Assembly (NCBI GenBank): GCA_934130165.1
Contig: CAKOXO010000001.1
Span: 124,001-188,000, forward strand
Reading direction: 5' to 3'
Length of the DNA: 64,000 bases
Source of the DNA: an uncultured Bacilli bacterium
GTDB taxonomy: Bacteria; Bacillota_I; Bacilli_A; RF39; UBA660
The position numbers were made by a program, and so were the translations under genes. Positions 43,347-52,077 of this stretch are shown here, in pieces; the stretch's first letter is position 1; each line of letters starts with the position of its first letter. Under the pieces are notes generated by a model, which ran no database searches, was not told the origin of the DNA, and was given only the letters and a program-made list of their open reading frames with translations.

Positions 43347-44447
43347 ATGAGTTTAACAGCAGGAATAGTAGGACTTCCTAATGTAGGAAAGTCAACTTTA
43401 TTTAATGCCATAACAAATCAAAAAATTCTAGCAGAAAATTATCCATTTGCAACAATTGAACCTAATGTAGGAGTAGTTACAGTACCAGATGAGAGAATGG
43501 ACGAATTAAAAAAAATGTATAATCCTGATAGATTTATCCCAACAGCATATGAATTTACAGATATTGCAGGACTTGTAAAAGGAGCTTCAAAAGGAGAAGG
43601 TTTAGGAAATAAATTTTTATCTCATATTAGAGAAGTAGATGCTATAGTTGAGGTAGTACGTTGTTTTGATAATGGAAAAATAATTCACGTAGACGGTAAT
43701 GTGGATCCGGTTAGAGATATAGAAACAATTAATTTAGAATTAGCAATATCTGATTTGGATATTATTAATAATAGATTGGATAAAGTCTCAAAAAAAGCTA
43801 GAACTACAAAGGACAAAGATACTTTAATTGAAGTAGAAGCATTAGAAAAAGCAAAAAAGGCCTTAGAAGAAAATAAACCTTTAAGACAAGTAGATTTTAG
43901 TGAAGAAGAAGAAAAATTACTAAAATCATATAGTTTTTTAACTATAAAACCAATTATATATTTGGCAAATATAGATGAAGAAGAACTTGGCATGGAAGAT
44001 AATAATTATGTTAAGCAAGTTAAAGAATATGCTAAATTAGAAAATGCTCAAGTAGTTAGTTTATGTGCTAAAACAGAAGAAGATTTAAGTGAATTAGATG
44101 AGGCAGATAAACAGGAAATGTTAGAAGCATTGGGATTAGATAAATCAGGATTAGATAAACTAATAACTGCAACATATGATATTCTAGGTTTAGCAACATA
44201 TTTTACTGTAGGAAAAGATGAAGTAAGAGCATGGACTTTTAGAAAAGGAATGAATGCAAAGCAATGTGCAGGTATAATTCATACTGATTTTGAAAAAGGC
44301 TTTATTAGAGCAGAGGTTATGTCTTATGAAGATTTAATAGAATGTGGTTCAGAACTAAAAGTAAAAGAAGCAGGAAAAGCTAGATTAGAAGGAAAAGATT
44401 ATTTAATGCAAGATGGAGATATTTGTCACTTTAGATTTAATGTTTAG
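43347..44447 (+). CDS. ychF: Ribosome-binding ATPase YchF
   Basis: An Obg-family P-loop protein that prefers ATP, binds ribosomes and is tied to stress responses. The 366-residue product has GLPNVGKSTLFNAIT near residue 8, the DIAGLVKGASKGEGLGN switch, a coiled-coil insertion, the NIDEEE nucleotide motif and a C-terminal TGS domain (TFRKGMNAKQCAGIIH). The ATG at 43347 suits the AGAGGT SD; an ATG two codons earlier abuts it. In Bacillus the order ychF-rpsF-ssb-rpsR is the same, without the extra gene found here. Confidence 0.97.
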   Translation: MSLTAGIVGLPNVGKSTLFNAITNQKILAENYPFATIEPNVGVVTVPDERMDELKKMYNPDRFIPTAYEFTDIAGLVKGASKGEGLGNKFLSHIREVDAIVEVVRCFDNGKIIHVDGNVDPVRDIETINLELAISDLDIINNRLDKVSKKARTTKDKDTLIEVEALEKAKKALEENKPLRQVDFSEEEEKLLKSYSFLTIKPIIYLANIDEEELGMEDNNYVKQVKEYAKLENAQVVSLCAKTEEDLSELDEADKQEMLEALGLDKSGLDKLITATYDILGLATYFTVGKDEVRAWTFRKGMNAKQCAGIIHTDFEKGFIRAEVMSYEDLIECGSELKVKEAGKARLEGKDYLMQDGDICHFRFNV

Positions 44448-44458
44448 AGGTATATATT

Positions 44459-45301
44459 ATGGTAGATAATAAGACTAAAAGTGAAGATATATCTTATTTA
44501 AGTAATTATTTGAAAAAATACGTTAATATAATAAATCAGGAATATGGTTCATATATTCCCATTACTAGAAAAATTGAATTAAATAGAATAGATAATTATG
44601 AAGATGAAATAAAAATAGAGAATACTGGAACAATAACTCTTTACTATTATGATAGTGATAAAAAAATACATTTACCTGAACTTGCATATAGTGTGATAGA
44701 TGAATTTAAAAAGAATGAATTGTATGGAATAGAACCAAATCATTTGCCTTCAAATGGCAAGGATTTAATAGATAATGATAATACTTTTGAAGACTACATT
44801 GAACATGCAATAAAAGCTGGAATATCACCAAGAAAGTATTTTGAAGAAAACTTGTTACATGAATCTATGCATTTTTGCGGTAGTTCTGGTTCAGATCCTA
44901 TTTCAGAAGGTTTGACAGAGTTAAGAACTAGAGAATTGGCTAAAAAATATGGATTACTAACTAGCGGTTGTGGTTATCCAAAAGAAGTAAAATTAGTAAG
45001 AAAAATAGAAGAGGTATTTGGACGAGATGTGTGTTCTAAAATCCTATTTGAAAAAGAGCGTAGAAATAAAAAAGAAATAATAAGAGAAGAATTAGGAGAA
45101 AAGGAAGCTAATTTATTTGATGATATTTATTTCTGTGCAAATCGTACTTTTCGAGATTATATTAATAAGCCATATAATGGTTTGGATGGTCCTATGAAAA
45201 AGGCACAAACATACAGTAATATAGATTACGGTGAAGCTTATTCCTTAATTGAAAACTATAAAAAAGAAACAGAAAATAGTGTAGGTCAAAATAATAAATA
45301 A
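44459..45301 (+). CDS. Uncharacterised predicted zinc metallopeptidase (HESMH zincin)
   Basis: I do not recognise the family, but a zincin active site is clear: HESMH at residues 134-138 (metal ligands His134 and His138, general base Glu135), followed by SEGLTELRTREL with Glu150 or Glu154 as the third ligand. The 280-residue protein has no signal peptide or membrane segment, so it is cytoplasmic. It is rich in Lys and Glu and has five cysteines. It starts 11 bases after ychF with an AGAGG SD, so the two are co-transcribed. It interrupts the conserved ychF-rpsF order. The substrate is unknown. Confidence 0.75.
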   Translation: MVDNKTKSEDISYLSNYLKKYVNIINQEYGSYIPITRKIELNRIDNYEDEIKIENTGTITLYYYDSDKKIHLPELAYSVIDEFKKNELYGIEPNHLPSNGKDLIDNDNTFEDYIEHAIKAGISPRKYFEENLLHESMHFCGSSGSDPISEGLTELRTRELAKKYGLLTSGCGYPKEVKLVRKIEEVFGRDVCSKILFEKERRNKKEIIREELGEKEANLFDDIYFCANRTFRDYINKPYNGLDGPMKKAQTYSNIDYGEAYSLIENYKKETENSVGQNNK

Positions 45302-45305
45302 AATG

Positions 45306-45334
45306 TAGACAATCAAGTAAATCTTTGATATAAT
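45306..45334 (+). promoter_or_regulatory. Promoter of rpsF-ssb-rpsR
   Basis: TAGACA (45306-45311), 17 bases, TATAAT (45329-45334). It begins four bases after the stop of the preceding gene. Confidence 0.85.
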
Positions 45335-45340
45335 AACCTC

Positions 45341-45380
45341 GAGTATTTTAAATACTCCTTACTCATAAACTTATATGAGT
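45341..45380 (+). promoter_or_regulatory. Structured leader of the rpsF operon
   Basis: Two hairpins precede the SD: GAGTAT/ATACTC (45341-45357) and ACTCATA/TATGAGT (45361-45380). Many bacteria use an S6-S18-binding mRNA leader at this place for feedback control. The conserved internal CCG bulge of that motif is not obvious here, so the assignment is tentative. Confidence 0.4.
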
Positions 45381-45405
45381 CATATGTCCAAAAGGAGGTG
45401 TAATA

Positions 45406-45693
45406 ATGAACAAGTATGAAATTATGTTTATTGTTAAACCAGATTTAGAAGAAGCTGAAATCAAGAAGATTGCAGATTCTATGAAAAAGGTTTTAACAGA
45501 TAATAAGGCAAAAGTTTTAGAAGAAAAAGCTATGGGTCAAAAAGAAATTGCTTATGAAATGAATAAGTATAAGACTGGTTATTATTTCCTATTAGTTGTA
45601 GAAGCTGATTCTTTAGCTATAGAAGAATTTAACCGTGTAGTTGGTATAAATGAAAATCTACTTCGTCACTTAGTTGTAAGAGTAGAAGATTAA
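45406..45693 (+). CDS. rpsF: Small ribosomal subunit protein bS6
   Basis: A 95-residue protein of the S6 fold that pairs with S18 on the 30S platform. It starts NKYEIMFIVKPDLEE and has EKAMGQKEIAYEMNKYKTGYYFLL, both typical. A strong AAAGGAGGTG precedes the ATG. It leads the operon rpsF-ssb-rpsR and has its own promoter and a structured leader. Confidence 0.98.
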   Translation: MNKYEIMFIVKPDLEEAEIKKIADSMKKVLTDNKAKVLEEKAMGQKEIAYEMNKYKTGYYFLLVVEADSLAIEEFNRVVGINENLLRHLVVRVED

Positions 45694-45712
45694 TTAAAGA
45701 GAGGTATTTATC

Positions 45713-46186
45713 ATGAACAAAGTATTTTTAATAGGAAGATTAACAAGAGATCCAGAATTAAGATATACTGGCAGTAATACTGCAGTAGCAAGTTTTTCAC
45801 TAGCAGTAAATAGAAACTTTACAAATCAAGCTGGTGAGAGAGAAGCAGACTTCATTAACATTGTAGTTTGGAGAAAACAAGCAGAGAATGTAAAAAATTA
45901 CTTAACACAAGGTAGCCAAGTAGCAATCGATGGTCGTATTCAAACACGTTCTTACGATGATAATGAAGGAAAGAAAAGATATGTAACAGAAGTAGTTGCT
46001 GATAATGTTGAATTTTTAGGATCTAAGAATTCAAATGGAAATGTTGCAACTAATACTTCACCTGCAGAACCAACTCCATATGATTTTGGTAATCAAACAG
46101 AATCTAAAGGAACTGATGTAGATAGTAATCCTTTCGCTGATTTTGGATCAAGCATTGAAATTAGTGATGATGAATTACCATTCTAA
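45713..46186 (+). CDS. ssb: Single-stranded DNA-binding protein
   Basis: Coats single-stranded DNA and recruits repair and replication partners through its tip. The 157-residue product has an OB fold ([19 protein letters not shown], then [14 protein letters not shown] and DGRIQTRSY), a flexible Asn/Ser/Pro-rich linker and the acidic end DDELPF. It lies between rpsF and rpsR as in all Bacilli. AGAGAGGT precedes the ATG. Confidence 0.98.
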   Translation: MNKVFLIGRLTRDPELRYTGSNTAVASFSLAVNRNFTNQAGEREADFINIVVWRKQAENVKNYLTQGSQVAIDGRIQTRSYDDNEGKKRYVTEVVADNVEFLGSKNSNGNVATNTSPAEPTPYDFGNQTESKGTDVDSNPFADFGSSIEISDDELPF

Positions 46187-46200
46187 GAAGGAGGATTAAA

Positions 46201-46416
46201 ATGGCAGAATTTTATCGTAAAAAGAGAAAAGTATGTATGATGTGTACTGGTAAAACAGTTGATTATAAAGAACCTGAAACATTAAAAAGATATATAAATG
46301 AAAAGGGAAAAATAGTACCTAGACGTGTTACAGGAAACTGTGCTAGACATCAAAGACATATTGCAAGAGAAATTAAAAGAGCTCGTGCAATTGGGCTATT
46401 ACCATATACAAGATAA
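46201..46416 (+). CDS. rpsR: Small ribosomal subunit protein bS18
   Basis: A 71-residue basic protein with [16 protein letters not shown] at the start and the conserved [23 protein letters not shown] in its middle and C-terminal part. The three cysteines (residues about 12, 15 and 42) are of the zinc-binding type. AGAAGGAGG precedes the ATG. It is the last gene of the operon, followed at once by a terminator. Confidence 0.98.
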   Translation: MAEFYRKKRKVCMMCTGKTVDYKEPETLKRYINEKGKIVPRRVTGNCARHQRHIAREIKRARAIGLLPYTR

Positions 46417-46442
46417 GATTGAGGATTTATCAATCTTTTTTT
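46415..46442 (+). terminator. Intrinsic terminator of the rpsF operon
   Basis: AAGATTGA/TCAATCTT with a 7-base loop, followed by seven T. It begins within the rpsR stop codon. Confidence 0.9.
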
Positions 46443-46464
46443 GTGTTCTAATTACCTCATACTA

Positions 46465-46493
46465 TCGACAAAAAACCTAAATTATTATATAAT
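46465..46493 (+). promoter_or_regulatory. Promoter of the gdpP-like operon
   Basis: TCGACA (46465-46470), 17 bases, TATAAT (46488-46493). Confidence 0.8.
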
Positions 46494-46532
46494 TAAAGAG
46501 GAACCCAAAACATTAGAAGGAGTTGCAAATAA

Positions 46533-47522
46533 ATGTTAATAGTAGAGAATAAAAAGAAAATAAATAAAAAAATAAGAAAAGCCAAAACAGTTTTTATAAT
46601 GGCACATAAAGACTTAGACTTAGATGCTTTAGGTAGCTCTATTGGAATGTATGTAATACTAAAGCATAAAAGAAAAAATTGTTTTTTAGTAATAGATGAT
46701 AAGACTCATGAATTAGGAGTAGAAAAAGTATTAAAGGAACTAGATGGTTGTGTTAATATCATAAAGAGTAAAGATGTTTCAAAGAATATGCATCCAATTG
46801 AAAGTAAAAATCTATTACTTATTCTTGATACTGCAAAAAAAGATTTAGTTCAAAGTAGTGATATTTTAAAATTATTTACAAATAAAATGATATTCGACCA
46901 TCATGGAAAAGGTAAAACTACAATTAAAGATGCCTTTTTAATTCAAGATGATAAGGTATCTAGTACATGTGAGATGATAACTAACTTAATTGAAGCTTAT
47001 GATATTGAAATAGATCCATATTATGCAACTATATTATTATCTGGTATAGTTTTAGATACTAATAACTTTACATTAAAGACAACCGCAGATACTTATTATG
47101 CAGCATATTATTTAGCCTCATTAGGAGCTTCTGCAAAAAAAGTTCAATATCTATTAAAGCAAGATTTATTAGAATATACTGAGCGTGAAAAGCTATTAAC
47201 AAAAATAGAAATAATAGATAAAAAAATAGCTATATCAAAAGCATCTGCATCAACTATTTATCGTAGAGAAGATTTAGCAAAGGTAGCAGATACATTACTA
47301 TTCTTTAATGATATAGAAGCATCATTTGTAATTGGTAAGATAGGAAAAACAACTGTTGGAATAAGTGCTAGAAGTTTGGGTAATTATGATATTAGTAAAA
47401 TTCTAGACAAGCTAGGTGGCGGTGGAGATGATTATAATGGAGCCGTTAAGTTTGAAAAGAAAACAATAAGTAAAGTGGAAGAATTACTAAAAAAAGAAAT
47501 AAAAAATCAAGAAGGTGAATAA
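46533..47522 (+). CDS. gdpP: Minimal GdpP-like cyclic-di-AMP phosphodiesterase (DHH-DHHA1 only)
   Basis: GdpP hydrolyses c-di-AMP. The 329-residue product has the DHH-domain metal ligands: AHKDLDLDALGSS (His25, Asp29, Asp31), LILDTA (near 98), FDHHGKG (near 120) and GIVLDTNNF (near 172). The DHHA1 domain has GISARSLGNYDISKILDKLGGGGD. It lacks the membrane spans, PAS and degenerate GGDEF domains of the 659-residue Bacillus protein, so it should be soluble. Position before rplI-dnaB is as for gdpP in Bacillus. It could instead act on nanoRNA or pApA, like the related NrnA/Pde2 enzymes. Confidence 0.85.
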   Translation: MLIVENKKKINKKIRKAKTVFIMAHKDLDLDALGSSIGMYVILKHKRKNCFLVIDDKTHELGVEKVLKELDGCVNIIKSKDVSKNMHPIESKNLLLILDTAKKDLVQSSDILKLFTNKMIFDHHGKGKTTIKDAFLIQDDKVSSTCEMITNLIEAYDIEIDPYYATILLSGIVLDTNNFTLKTTADTYYAAYYLASLGASAKKVQYLLKQDLLEYTEREKLLTKIEIIDKKIAISKASASTIYRREDLAKVADTLLFFNDIEASFVIGKIGKTTVGISARSLGNYDISKILDKLGGGGDDYNGAVKFEKKTISKVEELLKKEIKNQEGE

Positions 47523-47525
47523 TTT

Positions 47526-47966
47526 ATGAAAGTTATATTTATCAAAGATTTAAGAAAACAAGGAAAAAAAGGTGATATAAAGAACGTAAAAGATGGTTAC
47601 GCTCAAAACTTTTTAATAAAAAATGGTTATGCTATTCCTGTAAATGATAAAAATTTGAATGACTTAAAGCATGAACAAGCACGTGAAGAAAAAAAAGATC
47701 AAGAAAATAGAGAAGAAGCAAAAAAACTAAAAATAACTTTAGAAGAACTAACATTAGAATTTAAAGTAAAAACAGGTGTAGATGATAAAGTATTTGGTAG
47801 TATAAGTCCAAAACAAATAAAAGAAGAATTATTGAAAAAGGGGTATAAAATAGACAAAAAACAAATAGATATAGAAAATAACATATCTACTTTGGGATAT
47901 CATGATGTAAAAATCAACTTATATTCTGATATTTTTGCAAAAGTAAAAGTTCATGTTATAAAGTAG
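47526..47966 (+). CDS. rplI: Large ribosomal subunit protein bL9
   Basis: A 146-residue two-domain protein: N domain with [30 protein letters not shown], a long connecting helix (about 45-75), and a C domain with [11 protein letters not shown]. It starts three bases after gdpP and is followed by dnaB, the standard Bacilli order. Confidence 0.97.
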   Translation: MKVIFIKDLRKQGKKGDIKNVKDGYAQNFLIKNGYAIPVNDKNLNDLKHEQAREEKKDQENREEAKKLKITLEELTLEFKVKTGVDDKVFGSISPKQIKEELLKKGYKIDKKQIDIENNISTLGYHDVKINLYSDIFAKVKVHVIK

Positions 47967-47976
47967 AGGTGGTAAA

Positions 47977-49338
47977 ATGGCATTAAAGACATTACCTAAT
48001 AATTTAGAAGCAGAAGAATCAGTTCTAGGAGCATGTTTTTTATCTAAATATGCCTTACAAAAAGCTTGTGAAAATTTGACTGAGGAGTCTTTTTATAGTG
48101 ATAAAAATGCAAAAATTTTTGCAACGTTATCCTCATTAATGGAACAAAAAATTCCGATTGATTTGACAACTGTAACAACTGATTTGAAAAATAAAAAAGT
48201 GTTAAGTGAAATAGGTGGTGTAGAGTATCTTACAGAAGTATTAAACTTTGTACCAACTGCTACTAATATTGATTACTATATTAAAACAGTTCAAGATAAT
48301 GCAATTTTAAGAAACTTAATTGAAACAGCTACTCAAATTGCTAGTGATGGATACGATACAAATGAGGATGTAAATGAGGTTTTAGATGATGCTGAGAAAA
48401 AAATTCTTGGAATTGTAAAAAATAGAAAATCTAGCGAGTTTAGATCCATCAGAGAAGTATTAATTAAAACAGAAAATGATTTAGAAAAACTTGCTCAAAC
48501 AAAAGGAGAAATAACTGGTCTTGCTACAGGATGGTATGACTTTGATAAATTAACTGCTGGACTTCATGAGAATGAATTTATAATAATAGCAGCTCGTCCA
48601 GCTATGGGAAAAACAGCCTTTGCCTTAAATTTAGCAACTCATATTGCTATGAATAATGATAAGTCAGTAGCTTTATTCAACCTTGAAATGGGAGCTGAAC
48701 AATTAGCTATGAGAATTTTATCATCATTAGGTCAAATAGAAGGATATAAATTAAGAACAGGAAATTTATTAAATAACGATTGGAAAAGAATTAATGAAGC
48801 TACAAGTCAATTAGCAGATACTAATTTATTTATAGATGATACACCAGGTATTACAATAGGTGAAATAAGAGCAAAATGTAGAAGATTAGCTAGTAGTGAA
48901 AAAGGTTTAGGAATAGTTATCATTGACTACTTACAGTTAATCTCTGGAGGAAAAAATTATGGTACTAATAGACAACAAGAAGTGTCTGATATTTCTAGGA
49001 GTTTAAAAACTTTAGCAATGGAATTACATGTACCAGTTATTGCTTTAGCTCAACTTTCTCGTGGTGTAGAAGCAAGAGAAGATAAAAGACCTATTATGAG
49101 TGATTTACGTGAATCAGGATCAATAGAACAAGATGCAGATATAGTTTCATTCTTATATAGAGATGATTATTATAATAAAGAAGCAAGACGTGAGGATGAT
49201 ATAAGTATAAGTGAATTAATAATAGGAAAACATCGTAATGGACCAACTGCTACAATAGAATTATTATTTAAAAAGAATACATCAACTTTCTTAAGTTTAA
49301 AGAAAGAAGATAGGGGTGCTGATCAAATTGAAAATTAG
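47977..49338 (+). CDS. dnaB: Replicative DNA helicase DnaB (Bacillus DnaC)
   Basis: Hexameric fork helicase. The 453-residue product has an N-terminal helical domain (LPNNLEAEESVLGACFL), a linker, and a RecA-like domain with Walker A ARPAMGKTAFAL (about 207), LFNLEMGAEQLAMR, Walker B VIIDYLQLI and the DLRESGSIEQDADIV motif. The length is standard. AGAGGTGG precedes the ATG. It overlaps the start of the next gene, so the operon continues. Confidence 0.98.
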   Translation: MALKTLPNNLEAEESVLGACFLSKYALQKACENLTEESFYSDKNAKIFATLSSLMEQKIPIDLTTVTTDLKNKKVLSEIGGVEYLTEVLNFVPTATNIDYYIKTVQDNAILRNLIETATQIASDGYDTNEDVNEVLDDAEKKILGIVKNRKSSEFRSIREVLIKTENDLEKLAQTKGEITGLATGWYDFDKLTAGLHENEFIIIAARPAMGKTAFALNLATHIAMNNDKSVALFNLEMGAEQLAMRILSSLGQIEGYKLRTGNLLNNDWKRINEATSQLADTNLFIDDTPGITIGEIRAKCRRLASSEKGLGIVIIDYLQLISGGKNYGTNRQQEVSDISRSLKTLAMELHVPVIALAQLSRGVEAREDKRPIMSDLRESGSIEQDADIVSFLYRDDYYNKEARREDDISISELIIGKHRNGPTATIELLFKKNTSTFLSLKKEDRGADQIEN

Positions 49339-50851
49339 AGATTATATATTTATTGTAATTGCATTAATAATTAGTTTTTTACTAGTTAAATGTGATTTTA
49401 CAACTAAATCAAAAGAACCTTATGAAGTATATAGAATTTATTTAAAGGGTAAATCCTTAGGTTTTGTAGAATCAAAAAAAGAACTAGAAAAATACATTGA
49501 TAAAAAGCAAGAATCTGTAAAGAAAAAATACAAAGTTTCAAAAGTATATGTTCCAGAAGAGTTGGATATTATAAAAGAGGTAACATTCAATGAAAAAATA
49601 TCATCAGTAAAAAGCATATATGAAAAAATAAAAGATATTGAACCATTCACAATCGATGGGTATGAGGTAACAATAAAAGGTTTAACAAAAAGAAATGATG
49701 ATGGTAAAGATGTTAAAGAGAAAAATAAAAATATTTATATGTTAGATGATAATGTCTTTAAGGATGCTGTTAATCATACTGTTCAATCATTTATTACTAA
49801 AGAAAAGTATGATGAATATAAGGATGATGATCAAAAAGAAATAAAAGATACTGGTAGTATTATAGAAAACTTGTATATCAAAAATAAAATTAGTATTAAG
49901 AAAAAAAGAATCCCAGTTAATGAAAAGATATACTTAGATAAAGATGAAATGACTAAATATTTATTATTTGGAACAACAGAAGAACAAAAAAAATATACTG
50001 TAAAAGATGGAGATACCATAGAAGATGTTGCATTTAATAATAAAATTTCAACAGAGGAATTTTTAGTAGCTAATACAAATATAAAAGATAAAAATAGCCT
50101 ATTATACTCAGGTCAAGAAGTTACAATAGGTATTTTACATCCACAATTTGATTTAGTAGAAGAAGATCATACTGTTAGTGATGTTGAGGTTAATTATGAA
50201 ACAGAAACTAAATATGATAATTCTAAAAGTGTTGGATACAGTCAAGTTGAACAAGCAGGAGTAAAAGGAAAAAACAGAGTAACGCAAAAAATACAAAAAG
50301 TTAATGGAGAAACTACTAGTGTTGTTACAGTACAAACAGAGCAACTTTCAGAACCTGTAAAAGAAATTGTAGTTAAAGGTGGAAAAGAAAGTGATAACTA
50401 TAGTGGAAGTGGTTATGGTAGTGTAGTTCCTACTAAAGGAGAATGGGGATGGCCTGCAACATGTACATCAATTTCATCACCATTTGGTTATCGTTGGGGA
50501 ACACTACACAATGGAACAGATATAGCTGGTTGTGGTTTTGGATCAAATATTTTTGCAGCACAATCAGGAACAGTTGTTGAATCACAAAAGAAAACAGGAA
50601 GCTATCCTGGAGGATATGGACAGGAAGGTGAATATATAGTAATTGATCACCATAATGGCTATTATACTTTATATGCCCATATGTGTACTGGATGTCGTAA
50701 AGTAAAAGTTGGAGATAATGTTGTAAAAGGCCAAGTAATTGGTGGAATGGGAAAAACAGGAGCAGCAACAGGTGTTCATGTACATTTCTCAATGTTTATA
50801 GGTTATCCATATCACGGTGGACGAGTTATAAATGCTATGGGAGCTTATTAG
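49328..50851 (+). CDS. Membrane-anchored M23 peptidase with LysM and G5 domains
   Basis: A predicted cell-wall endopeptidase. The roughly 508-residue product has an N-terminal membrane anchor (YIFIVIALIISFLLV), a long Lys-rich region, a LysM domain (YTVKDGDTIEDVAFNN, about 222-270), and a G5 domain (about 275-360). The C-terminal M23 domain has HNGTDIAG (zinc His and Asp) and GVHVHFS (His pair). Ser, Gly and Tyr-rich spacers join the domains. All zinc ligands are present, so it should be active. The start is uncertain: TTG at 49328 after GGGGTG, or GTG at 49316; both overlap dnaB. Confidence 0.9.
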   Translation: MKIRDYIFIVIALIISFLLVKCDFTTKSKEPYEVYRIYLKGKSLGFVESKKELEKYIDKKQESVKKKYKVSKVYVPEELDIIKEVTFNEKISSVKSIYEKIKDIEPFTIDGYEVTIKGLTKRNDDGKDVKEKNKNIYMLDDNVFKDAVNHTVQSFITKEKYDEYKDDDQKEIKDTGSIIENLYIKNKISIKKKRIPVNEKIYLDKDEMTKYLLFGTTEEQKKYTVKDGDTIEDVAFNNKISTEEFLVANTNIKDKNSLLYSGQEVTIGILHPQFDLVEEDHTVSDVEVNYETETKYDNSKSVGYSQVEQAGVKGKNRVTQKIQKVNGETTSVVTVQTEQLSEPVKEIVVKGGKESDNYSGSGYGSVVPTKGEWGWPATCTSISSPFGYRWGTLHNGTDIAGCGFGSNIFAAQSGTVVESQKKTGSYPGGYGQEGEYIVIDHHNGYYTLYAHMCTGCRKVKVGDNVVKGQVIGGMGKTGAATGVHVHFSMFIGYPYHGGRVINAMGAY

Positions 50852-50853
50852 AG

Positions 50854-51609
50854 ATGAAAGTAAAAGTTTTATCGAGTGGTTCAAAAGGAAATTGTTCATT
50901 AATATTATGTGATAATATAAAATTATTAATTGATATTGGATTATCTTGCCTAAAAGTTCAAAAACATTTAGAAGATAATCTTCTATCTTTTAGTGATATA
51001 TCTGGATTGTTAATAAGCCACAGTCATAGTGATCATATTAAGGGATTAGAAACATTTATAAAGAAAACTAATATTAAAGTATATATTCCAAAAGAAATGT
51101 ATCATGAACTAGAATCAATAGTTCCTATTGATAGATGTGTCTTTATTGGTGATAATTTTAGTATTGGAGATGTTAATATTGAATTAATTCATACATCACA
51201 TGATACAGATTTTTCAGTAGGATATATCATTGAATATAAAAATAAAAGCTTAGTGCATGTTACTGATACTGGATATATTAATAGAAAATATTTAAAGAAA
51301 ATGGAAGATAAAAATGTCTATGTTATAGAGAGTAATCATGATGAAGCTATGCTAATGGATGGTCCATATCCAAGATTTTTAAAAGAAAGAGTAATTAGTG
51401 ATAGAGGGCATTTATCTAATAAAACAGTCGCAGGATATTTAAAAAGAATAACTTCTAATAATACTAGTTGTGTAATTTTAGCCCATTTAAGTGAGAAAAA
51501 TAATACGGAAGAATTAGCTTATAATGAGGTTAATAAGGCAATACAAGATAAAAATATTAAGCTATTAATTGCAAAACAAGACGAAGAAACAGAATTAGTA
51601 GAGGTATAG
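50854..51609 (+). CDS. walJ: Metallo-beta-lactamase fold exonuclease WalJ/YycJ
   Basis: WalJ (YycJ) is an MBL-fold nuclease encoded with the WalRK wall regulator in Bacillus and linked to DNA replication and mismatch repair. The 251-residue product begins KVKVLSSGSKGNCSLI, has LLIDIGLS and the metal site HSHSDHIKG (about 57-65), then ESNHDEAML and HLSNKTV. It follows the M23 gene by two bases. The walRK genes are not present in this window, but walJ keeps its link to rlmH. Confidence 0.93.
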   Translation: MKVKVLSSGSKGNCSLILCDNIKLLIDIGLSCLKVQKHLEDNLLSFSDISGLLISHSHSDHIKGLETFIKKTNIKVYIPKEMYHELESIVPIDRCVFIGDNFSIGDVNIELIHTSHDTDFSVGYIIEYKNKSLVHVTDTGYINRKYLKKMEDKNVYVIESNHDEAMLMDGPYPRFLKERVISDRGHLSNKTVAGYLKRITSNNTSCVILAHLSEKNNTEELAYNEVNKAIQDKNIKLLIAKQDEETELVEV

Positions 51610-51610
51610 A

Positions 51611-52066
51611 ATGATTAAAATAATATGTGTAGGTAAGATAAAAGAATCCTATTTAAGGGATGCTATAGAAGAATATACAAAAAGATTAAGTAAATATACA
51701 AAATTACAAATAATCGAATTACAAGATGAAGGATTAGTAGATAAAGAACAAGCTAAGAAATTAGAAGCGGAAAAGATTAGTAAACATATTAATCCAAAAG
51801 ATTATATTATTACTTTAGAAATTGATGGATGTTCTATAACATCTGAACAATTTGCAAAGAAAATAGATGATACCTTAATTATAAATAGTAATATTACCTT
51901 TATAATAGGAGGAAGTTATGGTTTGGATGATGCTATTAAAAATATTTCCAAATATAAATTATCTTTTTCAAAAATGACTTTTCCACATCAATTGTTCAGA
52001 GTAATATTATTAGAACAAATATATAGAGCATTCAAAATTATTAACAATGAAAGTTATCATAAGTAG
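51611..52066 (+). CDS. rlmH: 23S rRNA (pseudouridine-1915-N3)-methyltransferase RlmH
   Basis: Methylates pseudouridine 1915 in helix 69. This 151-residue SPOUT-fold protein has KIKESYLRDAIEEYTKRL near the start, the knot motif FIIGGSYGLDDAI and the end HQLFRVILLEQIYRAFKI with a final NNESYHK (Tyr and His near the active site). It is one base after walJ. Confidence 0.96.
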   Translation: MIKIICVGKIKESYLRDAIEEYTKRLSKYTKLQIIELQDEGLVDKEQAKKLEAEKISKHINPKDYIITLEIDGCSITSEQFAKKIDDTLIINSNITFIIGGSYGLDDAIKNISKYKLSFSKMTFPHQLFRVILLEQIYRAFKIINNESYHK

Positions 52067-52077
52067 GGAGTGGTTCT

